Source: Cafeteria roenbergensis (Eukaryota > Sar > Bigyra > Bicosoecida > Cafeteriaceae). From it: a stretch of 64,000 bases of DNA. This document shows positions 35,501-41,960 of this stretch, piece by piece. Both the position numbers and the translations under genes were made by a program. Below the pieces are notes generated by a model. It did no database searches and had not been told where the DNA came from. It worked only from the letters and a program-made list of their open reading frames with translations. Location of the stretch: the NCBI GenBank assembly GCA_008330645.1, contig VLTN01000008.1, positions 496,001 to 560,000 on the forward strand. The letters run 5' to 3'. Numbering within the stretch: position 1 is the first letter of the stretch; every line of letters begins with the position of its first letter.

Positions 35501-37612
35501 CGGCTCCACAAAGTCCAGTGCGGCTCTGCCGGCGACCCGCGCGACGCTGCAGGGGAAGGCGGCCTCGCCCGCGCCGCCGCGGGCGCCGGCAGAGCCGCCG
35601 GCCTTGTCGGAGGCGTTGGCCATCGCGAAGCTGCGCCGGTCGAGGGCGTGTTGGGCCTCGGCGTCGAGGTCGCCGGGGTGGCGCATGGCAGCCAGGTCCG
35701 CAGCCTCCTCGTCCACGGCCTGCGCGGAGCGGGTGCCGGCGTCCCGCTCGCAGGCAGCGTCGCTGGCTCCCGCGCTTTCCGCGCGCCCGGCGCGGCTGGG
35801 TGACGGGGCCGCGGCGGCGGAGCGGGACCCGGCCCTGGGTGCCCCGAAACCAGCAGGGGAGGCCGCTCCGGACTGGGCGGGGCTGGCGGCCGGCGACACG
35901 GACCTCCGCGAGGCTGGCCGCAGAGGAGCGGCCGACCTCGGGCGAGCCGCGCTGCTCCTCCCCCCCGCGCCGTCGGGGGTTCCGGCTGCGAGGCCGTTCG
36001 AGGCACCGCCGGCCGCCCCTCGCCCGCGGCGGGCCGAGGCCGGGCCAGCTGAGCGGGGTCGGGCCGGGGTTGCCGTTGCCGGCCCGGAGTCAGTCGGCGA
36101 CGGCAGCAATCGGCGCACCTCCATCTCGCCGTACCCGCGCCTCGACGACAGCGCGACGGCGGACACCTTGTCGGCTCCCAGCACACCGCCGCCGCGGCTG
36201 CCACGTGCCCCCGTGGACGCCGCGGCGGCGGCCGTCTCTGCCGCCGCCGCCGACCGCGACAGCGTGGCCCGGAACACGGAGGGAACCGCCCCCGCGGACC
36301 GAACGAACGCCTGGACAGCTGCCTGCGGGGTCGCCGCGGTTTCGCGCCTGGCCAGCACGGTGAGGAATGTCGCCGGGGCGAGGGCGGTTGCCTCCGTAGC
36401 CCGGGCGTCGGCGTCGGACCATGCCGGTTCCTTCAGGACGCACAGCGGGAACAGCGGCAGGGCGCCCAGGCGCACGACGTCCGCGGGGGTGCCTGTGCGC
36501 AGGGCGTCCGTGATGCGGTGGCTCGTCCCCGCCACGGCGGCGCTCGCCGCGGCGGCAGCCAGCGCCTGTTTTGCCTCTGCCGATGGGCCCGACGCCTCGG
36601 TCAGGAGGGCCGCCTCGCCCGCCCCCGCCACCGCAGCCGCAGGCTGCTGCTTGGACTCTTCCGCAGCGCTGGCCATGGACCGCAGCAGCCCCGGCAGCCG
36701 GGCCACCGAGCGGATTCGTGACCGCCGGCGGATGGCCAGCTCAACGGACCGCACCCTCAGCAGAGCCGCGCGCAGCGTGAGCCCCAGGCGGAGGCTCGAG
36801 AGGGGCTCCGTCGGGGCCCACGATGGCAGGGCAACGAGCCCCCCTGCCAGGCGCTGGTCCGAGGCCTGCGCCTCGGATGGACGCTGGCCGGCCCTTGCAG
36901 CGGACGAGGCCCGCCCTGCGGAAGCGAGCGAAACCGCGCTGGACGTGTGACGGGAGGCCGGCCCAGAAGCCGCTCTGCCCCGGGGGTCGTGCGTGGACAT
37001 GGCCGCCAGAGCGCAGGCGTCTGCGAGCGCCGTGGCCGCCGTGTCGCCGGCGGCGGGCAGCACTGCAGGGGGGCCGTCGGGAAAGGTGTACAAGGTCGAC
37101 GACGCGGTCAAGAGCCACTCCCGCCACTGCGTGGCGGCGGAGCACGCTCGCTCGTCCTTGAATGCGTGCCGGAACAGCGACGTGGCCCCGATTCCTGGGC
37201 CATGCGCCACTGCTCCGTTGGACCCTGGCCCTGCTGCGGGGGCGGCCGCCCCGGCCCCGGCCCCGGCCCCGGCCCCGCCGCCACGGGTCAAAGCCGCCGC
37301 CGCACCGGTGGCCGTGACGGCGCTGAGGGCCGGAGTTCCCTGCACGCGAGGGCGGTTCGCGACTCTTTGCCTGGCTGCCGCGCTGCTCCGCACTGCCGCA
37401 GGGGCGTGGGCCTCGTCGGAAAAAAGTGCGAAGGCCACAGCCTGGTCGTCAGAAAGCACCACGGTTGGGGGCAGCGCAAGCCGAGGGGGGTCCGGGCGCC
37501 GCTGCTCCGGACTCTCGGGCACAGACGCGTCCGGCAGCGCCTTGCTCAACCACTCGAAAGCGGCCACGCCAGGGCGGAACGGGAGACCAGTGTACCCGCC
37601 CGGCTGGTGGGG
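17585..37612 (-). CDS. Giant low-complexity protein (about 6,675 residues in one exon), EF-hand-like segments
   Basis: A single minus-strand frame stays open for about 20 kb, far longer than any competing frame. I do not recognise a family. Most of it is Ser/Ala/Gly/Arg/Pro-rich disorder with many SPxR-like basic motifs and an Asp run at about 34225-34290. More ordered islands stand out: CDFTRDQLGRVWLLNVHGF near 35400, followed by a C-x2-C (CQFCRLRYH); a second C-x2-C (RVCRLCFEL) near 32160; a beta-rich stretch at about 30440-29870 (YRLCLVF, RYRLLDVEHRVPVRVSGRRL, AIHLVAVKVRTVAFDPSG); an EF-hand-like loop DPEGSGWADVGE near 22500; and a degenerate one, EQEATGRVSEAD, near 21000. The C-terminus has a short Ala-rich coiled coil. 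The frame has no ATG upstream of the ordered start (first in-frame Met is about 220 codons in). A splice acceptor TCCCGCAG just before 37612 suggests an upstream first exon. A cytoskeletal or scaffold role is only a guess. Confidence 0.65.
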   Translation of the reverse strand, partial: PHQPGGYTGLPFRPGVAAFEWLSKALPDASVPESPEQRRPDPPRLALPPTVVLSDDQAVAFALFSDEAHAPAAVRSSAAARQRVANRPRVQGTPALSAVTATGAAAALTRGGGAGAGAGAGAAAPAAGPGSNGAVAHGPGIGATSLFRHAFKDERACSAATQWREWLLTASSTLYTFPDGPPAVLPAAGDTAATALADACALAAMSTHDPRGRAASGPASRHTSSAVSLASAGRASSAARAGQRPSEAQASDQRLAGGLVALPSWAPTEPLSSLRLGLTLRAALLRVRSVELAIRRRSRIRSVARLPGLLRSMASAAEESKQQPAAAVAGAGEAALLTEASGPSAEAKQALAAAAASAAVAGTSHRITDALRTGTPADVVRLGALPLFPLCVLKEPAWSDADARATEATALAPATFLTVLARRETAATPQAAVQAFVRSAGAVPSVFRATLSRSAAAAETAAAAASTGARGSRGGGVLGADKVSAVALSSRRGYGEMEVRRLLPSPTDSGPATATPARPRSAGPASARRGRGAAGGASNGLAAGTPDGAGGRSSAARPRSAAPLRPASRRSVSPAASPAQSGAASPAGFGAPRAGSRSAAAAPSPSRAGRAESAGASDAACERDAGTRSAQAVDEEAADLAAMRHPGDLDAEAQHALDRRSFAMANASDKAGGSAGARGGAGEAAFPCSVARVAGRAALDFVEPLRELARFVEASLSHLGWRFRTLTCDFTRDQLGRVWLLNVHGFTLAADSVPRAPAGAGNPHWQGGAADGGGVSRHVGPVERATSGLLCQFCRLRYHPGELIRLQDDRGWLTGANAAELAAEAAVGEGSKRRSAKGGAGSAGAPEGAPAAGSGAGGVAEDALDRPASSSALPGVRSTAPLPERGSAAADGGAGAGEGGGVADPLWRRRGRGAAHRSLAGGGSAAGAGTGGSDGGDDPLGERATSRAGSTAGGTVSLSDASGSEAHPAGRGGRAAPLGPDERERAAAALAEQGGGAGGGGSAAGSVRSEHRGDDASESGRAGGSVGSRMLQSRPPRLPALPGDGSAATGGHAGGWGGGGVAALLPRARAGVAGGATGRAVRGARPASARRRAVVTAPMDTLGPGGRQLSDDELDDFDDDDDDDDDDNGNGSGRGSRAALGGSRASRSTGPERDLREDGRRRPFGVVEVDDGPASERKAAATARDTAGRRRRLPPSGAGALGQRLLRGAAKPQAAQHVPKARPKPATTEAANMLWLQLDMAASTAAASAPPPGSAATASAATLSQLRASPSADVGGGAAGGRSGGGRQAPPKGLSPLARQRSGDVRSLDAVLAASERLLARSGRGGLDTGQGGGNTPGRAGSPAGADRSRKRPRSARPEVGRRGAALEGRGRGADRGAARHGRPSSALPARRARHNSPAARGALRSARAARTGSPATPSGTPVDPASASLHSRGGSGFAVQVTGSEARSASPLSGSDSDQSPRPGEQSLDGSRAWQEAKSSGGGDLDGRASLKGGASPIRGPATARRSLAAPIAMQDEEAAFGTTTSPGRGGFAAASPDRLPGTTGLRGGLPRAGAAAAHSSAAKRDEDTAAIEREAQRLALGRWERALAAQHLALDKPAVQLRARSRPGQASAGRAPAKAVAVKVGGSGSTGDAAYHAAADATLSLWVAEEAAADASTMQQVSRLRLAAAQASAVAARGSADGSVGVSPFVGTRQLRSGPSAAAIASAVAKLAMAASEEEPPAAGEVSASQSRKLPSTAAELELEDGVRRQLLAKSAPQVAWGHTMTGHQMMTTARHFAERGFRLDCWNHARSMTERQRVAGSLSGAGQYVPLRVCRLCFELHEAQARLAEAAAELAALMAVPEPPPETDPAPPLQNLAVVNAENQTLVIRDAGPMPRGGAAARAGPPRPRSAGPKLPARRRHGSGGGSGASGSHAGFGGHPGALSGSSLAGAGRTGPPTPPPPPPRGRSASPPSRRPSRSRHVELRPAPIVTTTRHGSPLSTPGTTGWGRTGVDGSPVPAPLQAPSALTNAKAALARGSGAARRPQSAAGSRQVSFAAGSAGGGRLGGEAGGSTRASTRGPGSSLMGAAPGSDDDAAMEELRLSPFGRGAGAHDSAGPRLNRSDSRNSFGVPALDEGGHLGGDADDFGAELADAAAAAASSHQLIPAAGDTPMGFAGAARAAGGLGLTSFSGIGGFAGGPGGAASGGAAGGLAGLGGGFGPGAGTVSDASPLRSSSAGGASDRQGRIGSRLLNRRGSGIGPVVDTRVGRVGSLGAEAASTPTADPGRGTLMARYWQSQAARARSPALGRSQSGGSTLADGENGTAGVLSGLMHSSPQAEAAAKARSRRRSKSALAKSEAAMQKRRRVTAALRTVALLRMRFSKPSGTSGSARTPRASAKQASAGPPRIPAGSLVRVRVPELAPATRTYRLCLVFRHLQREGSALGSSSEAQTVMRLRGAQPAAGAASNAGAAGSPAGASPGVQGSPRPLSVRLPAEGRKLKALAGFSPLGLVRRAELRYRLLDVEHRVPVRVSGRRLSQNGVVAVAQLRSHVFAATPDSFLTMLASQAMAIHLVAVKVRTVAFDPSGRAVAVRRGGRLIPLGTARAQRPAGAGGGGGFSTGGRGSDAWKPLGGTLASAARPGSARRGSESRAPSASSRRGRRQSSAGRRERPAGGGLLPSGHGAARELPATLVDSAGPRRRSSAVAGLRGALRPLSAGPRPRRAPRRFSAVANAERAGPNGPAAGGRGGARPSSAYTRPPAEGLGTAMSTIIEDAAGTPQGDAVSSLDPSESDPARASPRPGAGPGPASGQTRRTLGAAQPASERQPRTAGSIPRSASAAGLRRGERPWSASLTSHASLPASSGIWTDTDSDGPDSLRPPGMAPQLAQATTVPARLRAKVVSREAEQPLRGMVHIAPDVLAAILSTDDAAAPESSVGSDFGSSDEDLPPRRAGGGRFRGASKAGDASGGRASSSRRGGRAGGSIGGSPPRKAGGSLRAGKPASAPRSARGSASLPRTPGARGKQRGARPSSARPRLGPLPGTAAAAAAGPRAVADKASLLARTGMHATQATTGSALERHEELQRRMLRRVLRQRRDAARVLTLRRVIVAERPMAAGTLRFGSFLAWGKRLCIAKRDEVVPMVPVQAGRGGRARLSSRSASGQRGNPSGGWSSSGTLGLSLGVGLVCDGKARDMLGETATVRTRGSGVFWPREDYVLPRPVPAQWLAGLAEVAKRPLPGVARALELAAQNQRPGLPKLMLPVAPAAGSASPGSSKSGSVFANVVALKSSQARPGDTLRALLSRGGSGLAVAGKTGKAAALEQATMVQARRRWNVVRVAFARVASRGGRRGSIIGKGSDPAERSRARRLFAHAAPHLSRRAMLSEEVPMLGVTGSGIMSINVVPRLGGGQLSASAAARVAARAGILPPSSSRGSPAASGRSGHPASGKRDPHGDNLPIVLDAASGGDTSTDSEYAEPLPDPSACSAAQYQDRVEAVLRRLRRRGAVAALRPGVAEALAELGVSSADVGELDAPTDELLSSSGGDDADRNGSFSDDSDSSGAAGIAAAGTLQLSGTGRAAAVRSNRGRRLGGPASHSRGGARGDATDPGGSVGGGSGGGGGVAGSATALGSAETATDRAEARLWLRLALSSPSALFAEWAGQLSERALLESGLSFSRSDLVRLGMRKTRGSRPSAVGARAAGARPSGGSSSSGTDSLADSSSEDAESPLGSEMPKPPRPRDRVGGTLGWLKAAFLRRSAKNAKLGPPARVASAVTLGSADVLPTEVTVDGLMLDVWRRDQRAKRALRRRRRRWIRMQAREQSGSGRTAAAIARRVLGMAGAELDEQQVERLVARPKPEPEAAGSAIGARSSAAEAEPPAERSTIAKVALASRTSPLSGLLGARSLSPSPPIRSPGAGLFGSQPGSPGGRSAASRRRASRMPGSRLTRSPASASSGASGLWPPSVETAPHGSAKIGGQARASDLPSPMDLTSPAAGGSTPLGKAARGLGAALASSGKKRWLNVRSLVTKGAFRPAGIGRDAPEQWRAAAAALQCEWHAPQQRKRSKKPARKVRRGSVLARAKTRRMSQGARQSAKAAAAAVALVTASLVSDGDDSSGEPEEDDSSAGSESNAFHEADGAGGLGGAAGLGGSKPAGGNAKGGRHALNPAASQSSLGTGAEQLRGGQWQPAGGSAFPGTDAHTSRDGSDTSLASTASSEDGAFAAEVRRLRRLHAPLRQNDSKGSSSKPGTGSSSVSGAGAAAAAAAGGGADAGAGAGRGGLSQPELSSAVQLALSADPFGRPTASPSDAGSVGKAQLAPRFSAAGGGIISAIAISPASGQLGARAHPGRGRAASDIHAAPHSVQAASSDSAQGQDSRVQRARLGSPLSVESSQASSRQMAGGLTGTAPEPNKSGRERFQAPASEGSPRLRAYTEAPLPEAVARLRLASQGSSGFSPGSPMAGPMSEGRPAGQRHHTPVSRLSANSPLSARTPGTPSPAAGGVRFNAHRASLVPASGAALFSPKATGAGSPSGRARAGSRSNIAASRPFSPTGTRTPGRASRLSRSPERHGRPGEGDSGTGSGDTGSMRTGSGNTGTEPRLMRSASDSGYRSPSRLAHHGAHASPDLQPMAFNSVRGRSGQASWDPNVVSPTASALSGAQAKDQAHADASPSMAEDSDDSDGPGNATPMARALLQGRADEARQRGRSRSVLSQHQRLEALAREGQQDSRESEPPRSVGSQAPWGHPRLQAAALAARRGSSGSYNQFGTFIPAQGSSHIANWGTGGTVSSSMWTGGLLQDSGGSSAGPSLLRQASGFDSDEENLSPAAMLERTRPSVDVACRPKRRTPAAAALARASRPAAVVAAARALGNVSWTTLLTRLHQWVAASGTKHAALEAASQREYARRAQLGTVLPPRLSGAPALRSAQLSQGPTAAAAGLSLLAPAKELPRCPRHPLAPLFGGVSTRGYYAELPAPRPASQFGQGSEGDLAVGGLGSSDDAPGGGSTLLSAGKDGRCSKSLPPGLLYVPLPGVVPDSDRRMRRRARLFRHLFRAVDPEGSGWADVGELRSRVLQEALRYELNSEVAADQPPRRKRRVKDNELVVGLGSSGAIAGRDALGMSKRFAHKQWPGVPRRSARFAQDESSSDATSEASVATAASSESELQTPHELPSQPPRTEPHGSLLARAALPGQISAAAQAGASVARKPFSSVIGVVARSPPHSPEPTVATVLEGVEDDEDDEDDEESQEGSRYEDGAMEADHGAVASPQRATRGSRQLDALGGNPAHDSASGSNSSSASTSPTSSSFGTLGAPRPGAVSLDHGGGQRFWPRPGVLSSSSGNPRVAALRQDGTPRSQPPSAPPRQAPRTLASEVGVATPPRRPATSPQRPKRTPPPPPATRPPPPPGPPTPGSPADLARASSRQSLRSSPSGSDGVQLSAPPSRRPMLAIRAPVSPALPPSHLGHAPRDASVGSSDGTHHEGGAHEWVRSDTAPSMPLDAQFYLKQETLQDAHRRRARGAARRATRRRLRFLCSEDMVRSYMATWLLADEAIAAMFNRFEQEATGRVSEADWVAMGHAAFAAFSEPGHPLAGVVPGWAPVPSIVNQPEGRATPRAAAAAAAALETRSPSPPAHDGGVICPVFALDRYPCRQLLRDCLRQRRRLLRRSRTRPTAAAPPARRGNPATSLQHQASLEQLNPLASVMRAEAAAAAAAALLSAPSEADQGGPPLGGSASVEAERGRGGSGVGGGVGGGGARPLQTAGSDHSSDSDGPAAVLRTGGVTPLRASKASVRRRFFETPSVANLSAARAQENHEQGAGLPVARPSSGSAEGLRSVRSGLPSARRGMSAGPEADGSRPSRWSSALPRVASSRAGIFGNDRRGSIERRGFAPKPGRERASSTGSGGLAVSVVSGKRSSVGSVVGVSTARSSVGRDDSDGGREAVAAGIDPVLRRLLRHAAGGVRRSLVRLPARGPGGTLVAARGLAASHTSDFTAAVDGSDRLSASASLAPPRSAGAKDAALAGLGSFATDPSVAGSSIHALSADASLELSPRSMRSGGDLSSLPPGVISPRPVSSVARSQGAKPTPPPPPRRTLSSPGSGSGPKRPPPPASAKAGQIASNGAARGSISPAGADLAALEGAVISAQRSSNAGVAAAPVRDPAHAPGPPPAPPQWQRRGAARQGAPAAEALATAAGRAQAGAAPAATGSTASKRLPAGERAAPPAGLLPDLPPITTGPRGAAPPRSRQAPPLDSLPTPGLDAPAAFASPGSGGAQAASARQPGLTAGVPRSRRVLPLVRAPVRGQEQQASRAGEADAAAPETAAVAGDERGGPQVAQRRGSARSRDKASRRARRAAAREAAAANLAAGRNADGGHRMHRSAAVDALIEASARGQVVEAEQAAGVLGGPFWAPEDERGAKAGRQAASSPAATPGVSSVARGRAGDRRGAARGTWHGTPSGAGSRSGRPESAAGAGPSRALRAEGATSGSAWAEWRPFSATTSSHGRADARGARLSTGAGNADAERKDDARLRGLEERALAAAAHAREMARAVGAGRVSAAGATGPTARRAGPVHSGSEAALAPVRRSSRGGAGPGARTAWVAPALPTDPSSAATEKPRPVSTAAADGARGHGAADPHAEPRAEPPAAPKRHPLFDLAATAGLTRSGPALPAVGRRAARRDVFGSGPTSRGSGGAAGSGRGSLREGLW

Positions 37613-38084
37613 CTGCGGGACCGGTAGCAGGAAGCAGGGACAACGGCTCGGGCAGCAAGGCTGGGACACACAGCGGCAGCCTGGACGCGGGCGACAATGC
37701 CAAACTCGCGGCCTCGCCGCGCTGCAGCCCGCACAAGCGCAACCGCCGCGATCACAATGTCAGCTCCCTCCCCTCCCGCCCCCTCCTTGGCGGGAAGCAG
37801 CTTGGCAGCAGTGTGATTCGAGCCCACACCGCCAGTGCGTGCGGGGGGGGGAGGGAAGCTGGCGGCGCGCGGTGCCGCTCCCCCTCGTGAGGGACGCGGC
37901 AGCAGCTGCGACCACTGCGCGCGGACGCTGGGCGAGGCCGCAGCGTCCCAGAGCCCCCCAGGAAAGGACGGTGCCAGCCAGAACGGCGCAAGGGCCAGGC
38001 GGGCCAGGCGGGGCGTTGAGCCAGAGCCTCGTTCCAGGCGGGGCGGGACGGGGGGAGTTGGCGAGGCGGTTGTGCTGCTCTCAC
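37613..38084 (-). other. putative first intron of the giant gene
   Basis: The donor GTGAGA directly follows the codons ATG GAA CCC, and the acceptor TCCCGCAG directly precedes the large exon, so the join is phase 0. No other GTGAG donor was seen between here and the aminotransferase gene. The stretch itself has no recognisable content. Confidence 0.35.
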
Positions 38085-38093
38085 GGGTTCCAT
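38085..38093 (-). CDS. putative 9-nt first coding exon (Met-Glu-Pro) of the giant gene
   Basis: It would supply the missing start codon for the 20-kb frame. The large exon begins Pro-His-Gln-Pro-Gly-Gly after a CGCAG acceptor, and this micro-exon joins to it in phase 0. It rests only on splice-signal and phase agreement, so it needs transcript support. Confidence 0.35.
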
Positions 38094-38715
38094 TCGGCGG
38101 CGCGCAGCCAGGCGCCGCTGGGCCTCCACGGCCTGGTCCTTGCGCGACGTTTGCATTCTGGCCCGGGCTGCGCCCGCCCCTGTCACAGCCAGAGAGGGGC
38201 GGGGCCGAAAGGCCGAGCGCGAGAGTGGCGCCGCCGTTGTGAAGCTGTCGCCTTGAGTGCTCTGCCCGTGCGGAATGCGGCCAAGCGCGCCCCAAGAAGC
38301 ACCCGTCGAGGCCGTTTGGCTGGCAGCATTGCAGTTGAACGGTTTCAGCTCCCTGCCTGCCCAAGCCTTGCGCCGTTTTGCCCAGGGCGTGCCGCGATCA
38401 GGTTGACAGGCAATTGTTGTGAAACATCCGCTCGGTGGCACGCAGCGGAGCCGGGGACGCACCACAAGCGCACGCCTCCCCAACCCCTTTGGGAATGGAT
38501 CTATGTGGGCATTCGATGCCGCTCGCAGCGAGGCAAAGCAGAATTCAGAAGCAGCAGGCAGGAGGAAGCCGTGGGCAATCGGCAAGCAATGCAACGCAGA
38601 GCGCCCCGCAAGGCCAGGCAATCGAGCAGGACAATACAAAGGGGGTATGGATGGGTGATACCAGCAGCTGCGCCCTCTGCACTCCCTCGCGGCAGCGCGC
38701 CGCGGGCTGGGGCGC
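38094..38715. other. 5' flank of giant gene and 3' flank of aminotransferase
   Basis: Both neighbours are on the minus strand. The stretch is less GC-rich than the genes, especially around 38400-38660. I see no gene; promoter of the giant gene and 3' UTR of the aminotransferase are the natural reading. Confidence 0.4.
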
Positions 38716-40817
38716 TCAGAGCTTGGAGTGCCGGGCGCCGTCCGCCGCGGCCGCGGCTGCCAGGGGCTCCACCGCAAAGCGGCTGGCAGCGGGCACAGGG
38801 CGCGGGGCCTCGCAGAGCCTGGAGTACTCTGCCGGGCGGGCGAGCTTCAGGGCCGCTTCCAGCTCGGAGAGGGTGCGCCGCACGTCAGCGTGGGAGAAGC
38901 ACATCGGAGGCTTCAGCTTGATCACGTTGCCCCAGGGGCCGTCCACGGCCACAAGCACGCCCCTCTCGCGCATGAGCTGCGCGATGGCTTCGGCGAGGTC
39001 CTTCCAGGGCGCGGGGGGGGCGTCGTCGCGCCGCTCGGCAGAGCCGGCCTCGCCGGCAAGCCGCTCCGCCTCGGCCCTCGCGGCGCCCGCCTGGGCGAGG
39101 TCCCCTCTCAAGCCCGCGGCGCGGGCGCGCTCCGCAAAGTCGACTGGCTTCACGATCTCCGCCCCGACGAAGAGTCCCATCCCGCGGACGTCGCCGATCT
39201 CCGCGTGAGCCTCGCCGATCGCGCGGAAGCCCGCCTGCAGAGCGCCGCCCACGCTGAGCGCCTTGGCGAGCAGGCCCTCGTCGCGCACCACGCGAAGCAC
39301 GGCCTGGCCGACGGCCGCGGCGACGGGGTTGCCTCCGTACGTGTTGAAGTATCCCATGCCGTTGTCGAAGCTGCGCGCCACCTCCGCGCGCACCACCACG
39401 GCGGCGAGGGGGAAGCCGTTTCCGATGGGCTTGCCCAGCGTGACAATGTCGGGGACGACGTCCTGCGTCTCGAACGCCCACCAGTGCGAGCCGACCCGGC
39501 CGAATCCGACCTGCACCTCGTCGGCCACGCAGATGCCCCCCTGGGCGCGCACGGCCGCGTAGACGCCGCGCAGGTACCCGGCGGGGAGCACAACCTGCCC
39601 GCCGCAGGAAAGCATGGACTCGGCGAAGAAGGCGCAAACGCGGCGGCCGGAGGCGGCGGTTCCGTCCAGCAGCGCAGCGGCGTCGGCCGCGTACGCGGCA
39701 CCCACGGCAGGGTCAGAGGACTTGCCGCGGTGCTTGCCGCGGTACGCGCAGGGGATGGGCAGGCGGTGCACCCACTCAGCCTTGCCCTCGCCCCCGGCGT
39801 GGTCAAACTTGTACGGCGAAAACGCGATGGTGCTGGACAGGTGCCCGTGGTAGGCGTGGTCCACGCAGGCCACATCGTGCGCGCCCGTGTGCGCTCGGGC
39901 AATGCGGAGGGCCAGGTCGTTGGCCTCGCTGCCGGAGTTGACGAAAAACACGCAGCCGTCGCGGAGCGGCGCCGGGAAGGTGGAGAGGAGGTCGCGCGCG
40001 TACTCGACCACGGTGGGGTGCAGGTACCTGCTGTTGGTATTGAGCGTTGCAAGCTGCTCGGCCGCGGCGGCGACAACCTTTGGGTGGCAGTGGCCGACGT
40101 GGCACACGTTGTTCACTCCTGCGATGGCAGTTTGCGACAAGCGCATGCAGGCGCAAAAAAGTGATGCGGCCGGGCGAGAACAGTCGTACCGCCACAGCCC
40201 GCGGCGCCCGGCCCGGCCTGGCCCGGCCAAGCAGGGCCGGGGGCGCCCGCACAGCCCGCAGCCGCCGGGGCGGGCCGCGGCGCCGCCCTCGTTGGCGCCC
40301 AAGGCCGCTCCGCTGGCCCGAGATTCCCGCCAGAAGCAGAGCTGCAACCATGCGAGCGACCTGTCTCGCCGGAATCGTGGGCCGCCCGCGCCCGCCGCGG
40401 TCTCACCGTCAAGGTACTGGCGGCCCTCGTGGTCGTAGAGGTACTGCCCCTCGCCCCGGACGACGGCCATGGGCTGCCAGGGGTAGTTGAGCCTGCGGGC
40501 GGGTCGCGACGGCCGGGCAAACAGGTCTTCGTTGCAACAGCATCCGCCGGTGGCCAATCTGTTTGGCCCGAACCTCGCGCGCGCAAGAGCCAGCCCCGCG
40601 AACGCCAACGGCTGCAAGGCGGCGCGCGTTCGGGCCTGGCCGAGGCGCATGCTGGCCACGCAGGCAGCTGCTTGGCGCAGGCTCACTGGCAGTTGTACCC
40701 GAGCACCCGCTTCCGCTCGGCGATGAGCGCGGCAACATCGATGGAGGCGGCCTTTGCAACCTGTTCCTTCGGGCGCGCCTGGCCGAGGGGGGCGGAAACT
40801 GCAGAGACGGCAGCCAT
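38716..40817 (-). CDS. Class III PLP aminotransferase, ETNPPL/PHYKPL-type phospho-lyase
   Basis: Three exons, 40817-40687, 40492-40407 and 40118-38716, encode about 539 residues. Joins are phase 2 (YNC-Q-LNYPW) and phase 1 (YLD-G-VNNV), with donors GTGAGC and GTGAGA and CGCAG acceptors. Closest recognisable relatives are ethanolamine-phosphate phospho-lyase and 5-phosphohydroxy-L-lysine phospho-lyase: NVCHVGHCHP, LNTNSRYLHPTVVEYA, FFVNSGSEANDLALRIAR, DHAYHGHLSSTIAFSPYKF, ADEVQVGFGRVGSHWW, the PLP lysine in TLGKPIGNG, FNTYGGNPVAAAVG and IKLKPPMCFSHAD all fall in family order. Those enzymes release phosphate and ammonia from phosphoethanolamine or phosphohydroxylysine; which substrate applies here cannot be told. 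A roughly 45-residue charged insertion sits before the C-terminal KDLAEAIAQLM segment. No clear mitochondrial presequence is seen. Confidence 0.9.
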
Positions 40818-41481
40818 CGCGCAAGCCCGGTGCAGCGCGGGTGCGCCCTGGCCGGTTGGTTTGGCTCCGGGAGTGGAACTGGGGCCCAGCCTCGCGGCGC
40901 GAGCAGAGTTCTGGCCGCGGCTCTCAAGTCGTCGGCGGCGATTTCCTGACTCTGGCGGCAGGTTCGGGCTTCCAACTCTGCCGCCAGAGTTGGCTCGGCC
41001 GAGCTTGCCGGCACTCGTCCCCTAAGCAGCAAAGAGTGAGCCGCTCGCCGCCAGCGCAGGCGGGCACGCGCCCGCCCGCCTCCCCTGCACGCGCTGGACA
41101 CGCTGAGGGGCCTCTGGGCCGGGCAACGCCTGGTCAAGCTGCGGCAGAGCCGCAGCCGCTCGCACGGCGGCGCGCAGCGGCGCAGGGGGGCGCCCTGGCG
41201 CGGAAGCGCGGGTTCCGCCGCCGTATTCGCGCAAGGTATGGGCGGGGCGCGGCCCCGGCGCGGCCGCTGGGGCCGCCGCGACGCCAGGGGCAGGGCAAGG
41301 GGCCGGAGAGCGGGCGGGGGCTCTGCCGCGGAATATTGGGCTCGAGGGCGACTCGTGGCGACGATCCGCGATGGTCCGGTGCGGGTCCGGCGCGCCGAGG
41401 GCGCGGCCGCGCGGCACCCCTGAGTTCCCGTTCGGGACCTCGCGCCCCCTCCACCCGCCCAGGCGACCCCAGAGCCCAAGG
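40818..41481. promoter_or_regulatory. divergent promoter region, aminotransferase and fumarase
   Basis: This 664-base gap separates the start codons of two divergent metabolic genes and so must hold both promoters. No TATA-like element or other named motif is visible. The call rests on gene arrangement only. Confidence 0.45.
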
Positions 41482-41916
41482 ATGCTCGCTCGCAGGATGG
41501 CAGCCGCCGCCGCCTCGTCCGTCTCGTCGACCGCGCGCGCCGCCGTGGCGCGCACCGGCGCGTCGGCCCGGCCCTGGGCCGCGTCCGCCGCGGCCCCCGC
41601 CGCCGGAATCTCCACCCGCACGGAGAAGGACACCATGGGCGAGCTGGAGGTGCCGACCGACCGCTACTGGGGCGCCCAGACCCAGCGCTCGCTGATTAAC
41701 TTCCCCATCGGCGGCCCCGAGAGCCGCATGCCCGCCCAGATCTGGCGCAGCTTCGGCATCGCCAAGAAGTGCGCCGCCCAGGTGAACATGCGCATGGGCC
41801 GCCTCGACGAGAGCATCGGCTCCAAGATCGTGGCCGCCGCGGACGAGGTGATCGCGGGCAAGCTCGACGACCATTTCCCGCTCGTCATCTTCCAGACCGG
41901 CTCCGGCACCCAGACG

Positions 41917-41960
<44 letters not shown>

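Noticed and set aside
33428-35803. 791-codon plus-strand frame inside the giant gene
   Set aside because: It is antisense to ordered islands of the giant frame (for example GRVWLLNVHGF) and has shadow-like Arg/Ala/Gly composition.
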